From Gammaproteobacteria bacterium (GTDB lineage Bacteria; Pseudomonadota; Gammaproteobacteria; Thiohalomonadales; Thiohalomonadaceae), in assembly GCA_023228645.1 (NCBI GenBank), contig JALOAT010000054.1, forward strand, positions 1 through 24,983: DNA of 24,983 bases, in the 5' to 3' direction. Below are positions 19,497-24,634 of the stretch, one piece after another (position 1 is the first letter of the stretch; each line of letters opens with the position of its first letter). Under the pieces are notes generated by a model. That model worked only from the letters and a program-made list of their open reading frames with translations, did not search any database and was not told the origin of the DNA. Position numbers and translations under genes: made by a program.

Positions 19497-19583
19497 ATTA
19501 GAAATTCAAACTAATGATTAATTAGGAAACTTGCCAATGGGTCGACACAGACGCAAGGATAATTTTTAAAAATTAGGGAGATA

Positions 19584-19713
19584 GGAGAAGTCCTGGGCGG
19601 GCGCCAACCTTTATGGCTAGCCGGCGCGAATATAGGGTTCAATTCCTTATAGTGGAAAACAAAGTCGTGTTTTTCATCCTTGGGCAGGGTAGGTTCAATT
19701 CCTCGCTTCTCTG
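19584..19713 (+). tRNA. tRNA-like element with two T-arm-like hairpins
   Basis: GGAGAAG (19584-19590) pairs with CTTCTCT (19706-19712) and G73 follows, as in tRNA-Asn. Inside are a GCGCC/GGCGC stem, a 7-bp T-arm-like hairpin TATAGGG-TTCAATT-CCTTATA, an AAAACA/TGTTTT hairpin and a second AGG-TTCAATT-CCT. At 130 nt it is too long for one tRNA and may be one tRNA-like unit inserted in another. No amino acid can be assigned. Confidence 0.45.
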
Positions 19714-19725
19714 AACGCAACATAT

Positions 19726-19802
19726 TCCCAATGGGCCCTATTGGCAGGGGCACGACGCTGTTAACGTCGACGCTGTAGGTTCGAATCCTACATTGGGAGC
19801 CA
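19726..19802 (+). tRNA. tRNA-Asn (GTT), third copy
   Basis: Acceptor TCCCAAT/ATTGGGA, G73, encoded CCA. Anticodon arm CGACG-CTGTTAA-CGTCG gives GTT. Confidence 0.95.
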
Positions 19803-19816
19803 ATTTGAGGTATGAT

Positions 19817-20239
19817 ATGAATTACAAAGGACATAAAGATAAAATTTATATTTGTGAAAATTGTTTTTCTGAAATAGCCTTCAAAGGCTATTCAAACAAG
19901 CACCGATTTTGTGATATGAAATGTGCTGGTGAATTTAAAGTTAAGGAAACTAAAGATAAAAATTTAAAATTATTCCTTCAAGGTAAATTAACGCGCAGGG
20001 ATAGAATTTATGAAATATTAGTTGAACGCGATGGTAATTGCTGTTCTGTTTGTAAAATTACCGAATGGAATGGTAAAGAAATTCGTTTATGGGTTGACCA
20101 TATTGACGGAAATGCTACCAATAATTCACCGAATAATTTTAGACTGATTTGTCCAAATTGTGATTCACAAAGTGAAACTTTTGGAGCCAAGAATCGAGGC
20201 AATGGAAGAAAATCAAAAGGATTACCGCAATATGGGTAA
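19817..20239 (+). CDS. HNH homing endonuclease, 140 aa
   Basis: ATG 19817 with GAGG at 6-nt spacing; an in-frame TTG at 19793 lies in tRNA-Asn. The N-terminus has a zinc-finger-like ICENCFSEIAF...HRFCDMKC. The HNH core is CSVCKITEWNGKEIRLWVDHIDGNATNNSPNNFRLICPNC, split as C..C, DHIDGN, NN, and C..C. It closely resembles the core of the HNH gene at 22908. It is inserted between two tRNA-Asn genes with the same anticodon. Confidence 0.88.
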   Translation: MNYKGHKDKIYICENCFSEIAFKGYSNKHRFCDMKCAGEFKVKETKDKNLKLFLQGKLTRRDRIYEILVERDGNCCSVCKITEWNGKEIRLWVDHIDGNATNNSPNNFRLICPNCDSQSETFGAKNRGNGRKSKGLPQYG

Positions 20240-20242
20240 TAT

Positions 20243-20317
20243 TCCGGAGTAACTCAATGGTAGAGTAACTGGCTGTTAACCAGTAAGTTGGGGGTTCGAG
20301 TCCCTCCTCCGGAGCCA
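20243..20317 (+). tRNA. tRNA-Asn (GTT), fourth copy
   Basis: Acceptor TCCGGAG/CTCCGGA, G73, encoded CCA. Anticodon arm ACTGG-CTGTTAA-CCAGT gives GTT. Begins 3 nt after the HNH stop. Confidence 0.95.
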
Positions 20318-20643
20318 TTAAAGTTTAGGCAAAAAGAGAAGGCGGTTAAATTCCGTCTAGGCGAGAGATCAAGGGCCCATTTATGGAGGTCTTGGCGAGA
20401 GAATATAGCATAATGTTAATGTGCTTTTTGTCTTACCATTTTGGTATAGTGTAAAGGAAAAGTTCAGTAAGTTGCTGAAAAGTTTCTAATAAGCTTATCG
20501 GAGAATAGTGAAAGTATTAACAGTAGCAAACGCAAAGGCTATAAAAACCGTGAGCTTGGGAAGGGCAAGACAGGCTGTTAATATGGAAACTGGGATTTGA
20601 TAAGTGGATGATTAACTTAGTAAGTAGGTGAAAGGCTTAGTAC
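20318..20643 (+). other. 326-bp non-coding segment in array 2
   Basis: No ORF with a start and site. Contains AGCA/TGCT followed by TTTTTG (a weak terminator-like hairpin near 20415), ACCA-TTT-TGGT, and TTCAG-TAAGTTG-CTGAA (about 20463). The middle (20500-20640) is purine-rich with no clear fold. Function unknown. Confidence 0.35.
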
Positions 20644-20710
20644 GTGGTAGCACGCCGGCATAGCACTTGCGTTTTGGAGCCGGAAGTGAGGTTCGAGCCC
20701 TCTTACCAGA
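20644..20710 (+). tRNA. degenerate Pro-like tRNA
   Basis: GTGGTAG/TTACCAG acceptor-like pairing, T-arm GAGG-TTCGAGC-CCTC, and a TTTTGGA loop before GCCGG. CCGGC, the expected partner of GCCGG, lies 19 nt upstream, so the anticodon loop appears to carry about 12 extra bases. Possibly a decayed tRNA-Pro. Confidence 0.4.
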
Positions 20711-21014
20711 GCTAATAGAAATTATCCATCGTCTAAACGTGGTACTAACGATAGGGAGTGATCACCTGACAATAGGTCGATTGAAAATTAGTATTGAAAT
20801 CTACCAATCACGTGTAAGGTAGAAAGTAAAGAAATGTTTCTTTCAGTTAGGACGCCGCCCGTGGAGGGCGGAAATATCAGCACACTGATTGGATAAACCA
20901 ATGTGTAGCTTAATTGTTGAGGATTTATTTTCAACAATTAGTTCGTAAGAATGTTCACCGTATGGTGTAGGACGTTCGGGATATAATTGCGGGGAGGGGC
21001 ATTATATCATTCAT
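20711..21014 (+). ncRNA. multi-hairpin RNA segment before tRNA-Pro (CGG)
   Basis: 304 nt with five strong consecutive hairpins: CCGCCC-GTGGA-GGGCGG (20855-20871), ACAC..ATTGG/CCAATGTGT (20882-20906), AATTGTTGA/TCAACAATT (20912-20939), GAATGTTC/GGACGTTC (20949-20977), and GATATAAT/ATTATATC (20980-21008). This density is far above the coding background. No ORF and no known RNA family recognised. Confidence 0.5.
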
Positions 21015-21090
21015 CTAGATGTGGGAAAGTTGGTAATCCGCCTGTTTCGGGAACAGGAGACCGCCGGTTCGAGCCCGGCCCTCTAGACCA
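21015..21090 (+). tRNA. tRNA-Pro (CGG)
   Basis: C1-G72 acceptor CTAGATG/CCTCTAG with one mismatch, A73, encoded CCA. Anticodon arm CCTGT-TTCGGGA-ACAGG gives CGG. Confidence 0.92.
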
Positions 21091-21094
21091 ATTC

Positions 21095-21123
21095 TTGACA
21101 TAGCATTGAACTAATGCTATTAG
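21095..21123 (+). promoter_or_regulatory. promoter upstream of LeuRS
   Basis: TTGACA (21095-21100), 17-bp spacer, TATTAG (21118-21123). ATAGCATT/AATGCTAT forms an 8-bp inverted repeat across the spacer, so an operator-like site or an mRNA hairpin is possible. Confidence 0.55.
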
Positions 21124-21160
21124 ATTTCTATTAACAATTTAGCTCAGAAAGGATATGGCG

Positions 21161-22420
21161 ATGTATGATCAGTATGTATGCGTAATGTTCCCGTATCCTA
21201 GTGGCGCTGGCCTGCATTTGGGTCATTATTACAACTATGCTGTAATTGACTCATATGCTAGGTGGCAGCGTTTTAAAGGTCAGACGGTTTTTCAACCTTT
21301 TGGTTATGATGCTTTTGGCTTGCCTGCAGAAAACTATGCTCGCCAAATTGGCGGTGATCCTAGAACAATAACTAATCAAAATATTCAAAATTTCCGTAAA
21401 CAAATGCGAAATATGAATACTTTGTATGACGAACAGTTGGTTACTTGTGAAACTGATTACGTTAAGTGGACCCAATGGATCTTTAATGCTTTGAAAGATC
21501 GTGGATTAGCATACAAAGCTTGGGGTGAAGTAAATTGGTGTGAACAGTGCGGGACCGTGTTGGCTAATGAACAAGCGCAAAATGGCATTTGTGAACGCCA
21601 CGGAACTCCTGTTGAAAAACGTCAAATGAATCAGTGGTATTTCAAGATTACTGATTATACTGATCGATTGATTAAGAATTTGGACTGGATTGATTATCCG
21701 GAAGGGACTAAGAAGCAACAGCGCAAATGGTTGGAGGATCAGCAAGATTGGTGTGTCAGTCGTCAGCGTTCTTGGGGCTGTCCTATACCAATTGAAGGTG
21801 AAACTGACACCTTGGACACTTTTGTTGACTCTTCATTTTATTTCTTGCGCTATTTGACTAAAAGTGAAGATGAGTTTTTGCCAGCTGATCAATACAAGCA
21901 AGTCGATCTGTATGTTGGTGGCCCAGAACACGCTTGTATGCATTTGATATATGCTCGTTTTATTCATATGGTTTTGTTTGATATGGGAATTGTTCCTGAA
22001 GAAGAGCCATTTAAGAAAGTTATTCATCAGGGTATGATTACCAAGGATGGGAACAAGATGAGCAAAAGTAAAGGTAATGCCGTTAGTCCTGATGACTATG
22101 ATCCTGACGAATTGAGAATGTATTTGATGTTCTTGGGGCCATATTTTGAAGGTGGGGATTGGAGTGACCAGCATATTGTTGGTGTTCGCCGCTTCTTCAA
22201 TAGGATGAAAACTTGGTTGGGAGAAGCTGGCACTGAAAATATTGACACTTCTCAGTTGGAAAATCAAATTGATCATTATGTTTCTACTTTCAAATTTAAT
22301 AAAGTAGTTTCAAGTTTTATGGAATTTATGAACAAAAATAAATCCAAAAAAGTTGATAATGAAACTCGAAATAAAATTGTCAGAATGTTGACTAATTTTG
22401 CCCCAGGGTTTCGAATTTAA
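21161..22420 (+). CDS. leuS: minimal leucyl-tRNA synthetase (CP1 editing domain absent)
   Basis: 419 aa from ATG 21161 (AAAGGA at good spacing; ATG 21155 is also in frame). Bacterial LeuRS is about 860 aa. It retains the HIGH motif (HLGH, residues 19-22), a ZN1-like CEQCG...CERHG, VSRQRSWGCPIPI, ETDTLDTFVDSSFYFLRY and KMSKS (residues 299-303). The segment that normally holds the CP1 editing domain is missing: WLEDQQDWCVSRQRSWG joins directly, and PIPIEGETDTLDTF has also lost the second zinc module. The C-terminal end is short after FAPGF. It would charge tRNA-Leu without hydrolytic proofreading. It closes the Leu/Asn/Pro tRNA array. Confidence 0.95.
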   Translation: MYDQYVCVMFPYPSGAGLHLGHYYNYAVIDSYARWQRFKGQTVFQPFGYDAFGLPAENYARQIGGDPRTITNQNIQNFRKQMRNMNTLYDEQLVTCETDYVKWTQWIFNALKDRGLAYKAWGEVNWCEQCGTVLANEQAQNGICERHGTPVEKRQMNQWYFKITDYTDRLIKNLDWIDYPEGTKKQQRKWLEDQQDWCVSRQRSWGCPIPIEGETDTLDTFVDSSFYFLRYLTKSEDEFLPADQYKQVDLYVGGPEHACMHLIYARFIHMVLFDMGIVPEEEPFKKVIHQGMITKDGNKMSKSKGNAVSPDDYDPDELRMYLMFLGPYFEGGDWSDQHIVGVRRFFNRMKTWLGEAGTENIDTSQLENQIDHYVSTFKFNKVVSSFMEFMNKNKSKKVDNETRNKIVRMLTNFAPGFRI

Positions 22421-22424
22421 GTAG

Positions 22425-22453
22425 TTGACAGTGAATAGATTGTTTGCTACTAT
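22425..22453 (+). promoter_or_regulatory. promoter of third tRNA cluster
   Basis: TTGACA (22425-22430), 17-bp spacer, TACTAT (22448-22453). No leader ORF or terminator follows, unlike arrays 1 and 2. Confidence 0.7.
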
Positions 22454-22476
22454 GAATACATAAGCAGTTAAGCAGT

Positions 22477-22586
22477 TTTGGTCCACGGTGGTTCCAGCAA
22501 ATGTTGGAGGGTAGATGGTTCGAATCCATTTAAGAAAACCTGGGTTAGGTTTAAACCAAAAGAGCGTTCAAATCGCTCCGCCAAAA
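22477..22586 (+). tRNA. tRNA-like element with two T-arms
   Basis: TTTGGTC (22477-22483) pairs with CGCCAAA (22579-22585) at six positions. Two good T-arms are present: GATGG-TTCGAAT-CCATT (22514-22530) and GAGCG-TTCAAAT-CGCTC (22562-22578). AAACC-TGGGTTA-GGTTT forms an anticodon-like 5-bp arm but lacks U33. About 110 nt, so a composite or decayed tandem tRNA. No amino acid assigned. Confidence 0.45.
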
Positions 22587-22599
22587 ACCGTTTAATTAT

Positions 22600-22618
22600 T
22601 ATGCCCACTTGGCGGAAT
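22600..22618 (+). repeat. direct repeat, copy 1 (tRNA-Leu 5' end)
   Basis: TATGCCCACTTGGCGGAAT is identical to 23535-23553, where it forms the 5' end of tRNA-Leu. Here it is a tRNA fragment without the rest. The two copies bracket a two-gene module with an HNH endonuclease. Confidence 0.85.
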
Positions 22619-22624
22619 TTGAAT

Positions 22625-22864
22625 ATGATAAACCTTGAAAATATTGTTGAATCTCTCAAAAGGCAATATCCTGAATATGATTATGAGATATTGAATAATA
22701 AGATTGGAATCTGGGATCCTCCTGGAAACCATTATAAAGGAAGATACCATATACAAATTGCAGAATGTGAAATAACTGAAGACAAAAATTATGATCATAA
22801 TTTTTGGATAGATTTTTTAGAAAAATGTATCTTTATTCATAGAATGAATAAGTATAATTTTTAA
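22625..22864 (+). CDS. small hypothetical protein, 79 aa
   Basis: ATG 22625 lies just after the duplicated tRNA fragment; upstream in-frame codons run through tRNA-like sequence and are rejected. The site is weak (GGCGGA). MINLENIVESLKRQYPEYDYEIL, then a short beta-rich part. No family known. It forms a module with the following HNH gene between the 19-bp repeats. Confidence 0.6.
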   Translation: MINLENIVESLKRQYPEYDYEILNNKIGIWDPPGNHYKGRYHIQIAECEITEDKNYDHNFWIDFLEKCIFIHRMNKYNF

Positions 22865-22907
22865 TTAAAATTTGCGTCAACTATAAATAAAGCTAAAAGG
22901 TAACTTT

Positions 22908-23534
22908 ATGCTTTGTGATTATGGTTGCGAACAGGAATCAAATTTTGTTCTTAAAAATGGTAAAAATTGTTGCGCAAAGAGTCAAAATTCATGTCCTGCA
23001 ATAAGGGCTAAGACTGGGGCAACTGTTAAGCATCAATTTAAATCTGGCAGTAGAAAACGTCAACCATATGTTTATGCTGATTTGCCTGATGAAACAAAAG
23101 AGAGAATGAAATGGAACAAAGGAAAAGAAATTGTTCCAAACGAAATTGTGTTTGCTGAAAATAGCAAATATGATAATGATGTGGTTAAAAAAAGAATTTT
23201 ACAAAACAATCTTTTAGATTATAAATGTGCCGAATGTGAGTTGACAGAATGGCAAGGCAAAAGTATAGTGTTGGAGTTAGAACACTGCAACGGCGTTCGA
23301 AACGATCATAGGATTGAAAACTTAAAGTTTTTGTGTCCAAATTGCCACTCACAAACGGAAACGTTTAGAGGAAGAAACAAAAACACTGGAAAAGTTATTG
23401 TTACTGATGAAGAGTTGTTGACAGCGTTAAAGTCGACTGCTAATATAAGACAAGCTTTACAGAGTGTAGGACTTGCTGCTAAAGGCGGAAATTATGCTCG
23501 AGTTAAAGCTTTAAAATTAAAGTTTAATGTTTAA
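22908..23534 (+). CDS. HNH homing endonuclease, 208 aa
   Basis: AAAAGG before the ATG. N-terminal Cys pairs (CDYGCEQ, NCCAKS) suggest a zinc-binding region. The HNH core is CAECELTEWQGKSIVLELEHCNGVRNDHRIENLKFLCPNCHSQTETF, very similar to that of the gene at 19817. A C-terminal segment (DEELLTALKSTANIRQALQSVGL) looks like a helix-turn-helix that would contact DNA. The stop at 23532-23534 is immediately followed by the second copy of the 19-bp repeat, which is the 5' end of tRNA-Leu. The module appears to have inserted at the tRNA 5' end, leaving it regenerated. Confidence 0.88.
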   Translation: MLCDYGCEQESNFVLKNGKNCCAKSQNSCPAIRAKTGATVKHQFKSGSRKRQPYVYADLPDETKERMKWNKGKEIVPNEIVFAENSKYDNDVVKKRILQNNLLDYKCAECELTEWQGKSIVLELEHCNGVRNDHRIENLKFLCPNCHSQTETFRGRNKNTGKVIVTDEELLTALKSTANIRQALQSVGLAAKGGNYARVKALKLKFNV

Positions 23535-23553
23535 TATGCCCACTTGGCGGAAT
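23535..23553 (+). repeat. direct repeat, copy 2 (start of tRNA-Leu)
   Basis: Second copy of TATGCCCACTTGGCGGAAT; here it continues into the complete tRNA-Leu gene. Confidence 0.85.
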
Positions 23554-23693
23554 GGTAGACGCCAGGGACTTGTCGGAAAGAAACCTTAGGGTTTAGAACG
23601 CCACTTAGTATGGCGACGGTGCGAATCCGGAATCCGAAAGCTAAAATCCCTTGCCCTTTGGGCGTACCGGTTCGAGTCCGGTAGTGGGTACCA
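23538..23693 (+). tRNA. tRNA-Leu (TAA) with 71-nt cloverleaf-like insert in anticodon loop
   Basis: Outer tRNA: acceptor GCCCACT/AGTGGGT, D-arm GCG/CGC, anticodon stem AGGGA/TCCCT, long variable arm GCCC-TTT-GGGC, T-arm, encoded CCA. The loop reads CTT, then a 71-nt insert (23572-23642), then AAAA, which gives loop CTTAAAA and anticodon TAA once removed. The insert folds as TCGGA/TCCGA closing stem, AAACC-TTAG-GGTTT, CGCCA-CTTAGTA-TGGCG (7-nt loop, U33, TAG at 34-36) and CGG-TGCGAAT-CCG, i.e. a small cloverleaf. It is far too short for a usual group I intron. How it would be removed is unknown. Confidence 0.8.
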
Positions 23694-23850
23694 AATGAGA
23701 AGTCGTATGGTTGGTTTCATACTACTTGAATGATATAAATTGGGTTAACACAGTTTATATCAAACAAGCTGTCCCTGATAAGCCATATGTGGGAAGATAA
23801 GCTGCCCATTTGACTATGTAGCTTGAGTTATTGTAAACGGAGATATAGTA
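23694..23850 (+). other. structured spacer
   Basis: 157 nt without an ORF. Hairpins GTATG...CATAC, a perfect 8-bp GATATAAA/TTTATATC stem, and AAGCT/AGCTT. No family recognised. Confidence 0.35.
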
Positions 23851-24042
23851 ATGACTGCTGCTACTTTTGCTGGACTACTTGTTATTATGTATGTCCTTTT
23901 TGTAATTGGTAAAGTTCTTGAAAACTACTTGCCTCAGAAGCAGCCAAGTTATGTTAGTGGCGCTGGCGCACCGGAACCTTCAGCAGAGGCTAAGGAAGCT
24001 GCCCGTCGTTATAGAGAGCAGAACCTAAATCCGTTTTATTGA
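23851..24042 (+). CDS. small single-pass membrane protein, 63 aa
   Basis: CGGAGA lies upstream of ATG 23851. Residues 5-22 (TFAGLLVIMYVLFVIGKV) form one membrane helix near the N-terminus; the remainder is polar with an Ala/Glu-rich helix (PSAEAKEAARRYREQ). Likely inserted in the inner membrane with a cytoplasmic tail. Function unknown. Confidence 0.65.
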   Translation: MTAATFAGLLVIMYVLFVIGKVLENYLPQKQPSYVSGAGAPEPSAEAKEAARRYREQNLNPFY

Positions 24043-24043
24043 T

Positions 24044-24208
24044 ATGAAAAATCAAGAACCAACGGATGAACAAATAAATGATTACTTGGTTGGTAATCCG
24101 CATGAAAGTTGGTTTACAGCCAGAGAGAAATTAAGAGATAAAGCTTATTCAGAAGATCACAAGAAACCGGAAGGTATGACTTGGGGTGAATATTGGAAAA
24201 GCTTTTAA
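24044..24208 (+). CDS. small hypothetical protein, 54 aa
   Basis: ATG 24044 lies 1 nt after the preceding stop. The sequence MKNQEPTDEQINDYLVGNPH, ending GMTWGEYWKSF, is hydrophilic and aromatic at the end. No family known; the close spacing supports coupling to the membrane protein gene. Confidence 0.55.
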   Translation: MKNQEPTDEQINDYLVGNPHESWFTAREKLRDKAYSEDHKKPEGMTWGEYWKSF

Positions 24209-24324
24209 AAGTTCGCACTGCCCGATATGAGTAACACTGAAAAGTGAAAAACTCGGAATTACTTAGCCCAAACACTTTGGGATGCAAAGACGGTAAGGAA
24301 AAAGGAAGTGACGGTGCGAAACTT
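24209..24324 (+). ncRNA. structured RNA immediately 5' of tRNA-Leu (CAA)
   Basis: AAGTTCGCAC (24209-24218) pairs with 24314-24324 with one bulge and encloses GAGT/ACTC around CACT-GAAA-AGTG (GNRA loop, 24235-24246) and CCCAAA-CAC-TTTGGG (24267-24281). GACGGTGCGAA is shared with the insert of the tRNA at 23538. It abuts the tRNA 5' end without a gap. Confidence 0.45.
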
Positions 24325-24411
24325 GCGGGTATGGCGGAATTGGTAGACGCGACTGACTCAAAATCAGTTTCCCGAAAGGGAGTGGGGGTTCGAGTCCCTC
24401 TACCCGCACCA
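24325..24411 (+). tRNA. tRNA-Leu (CAA), type II
   Basis: Acceptor GCGGGTA/TACCCGC, A73, encoded CCA. Anticodon arm ACTGA-CTCAAAA-TCAGT gives CAA. Long variable arm TCCCGAAAGGGA. Confidence 0.95.
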
Positions 24412-24483
24412 AACTGGAAGGATTTAAATCTTAGCAGTTTGACCTATTTGAATGCTATGTTAGATTAAACTGGCCTAAAGCTG

Positions 24484-24588
24484 CCAATCCTAACGGATCG
24501 TGGCATAGCAAACAAGTGGGACTGCTAAACGTACTAAGCGGGATTGGAACATGTGCGTGACTTTGCTAAGTTTCAGAGTAAATTTAGC
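24484..24588 (+). other. structured spacer with acceptor-like stem
   Basis: CCAATCC (24484-24490) pairs with GGATTGG (24541-24547) as a 7-bp stem around TAGCA/TGCTA; it lacks a T-arm. A second hairpin GCTAAGTTT (24565-24573)/AAATTTAGC (24580-24588) follows. Confidence 0.35.
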
Positions 24589-24591
24589 TAT

Positions 24592-24626
24592 TCTTCAGTG
24601 GTGGAACTGGTAAACACATTAGACTA
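24592..24626 (+). tRNA. 5' half of a Leu-like tRNA, interrupted
   Basis: TCTTCAG then TGGTGGAACTGGTAAACAC (type II D-arm) and TTAGACTAAA, reaching the anticodon loop, where the coding sequence at 24635 begins. The 3' half is not in the window. Either an intron or inserted endonuclease gene splits it, or it is a duplicated 5' fragment like that at 22600. Confidence 0.5.
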
Positions 24627-24634
24627 AATACATT

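Noticed and set aside
22478..22624. 49-codon N-terminal extension of the protein starting at 22625
   Set aside because: The extension is read through a two-T-arm tRNA-like element and the duplicated tRNA fragment.
23572..23642. Group I intron in tRNA-Leu (UAA)
   Set aside because: The position fits the classic intron site, but 71 nt cannot hold the P3-P7 core; no such core is seen.
24244..24468. 74-aa ORF spanning tRNA-Leu (CAA)
   Set aside because: Crosses the whole tRNA and a structured spacer; no site before its start.
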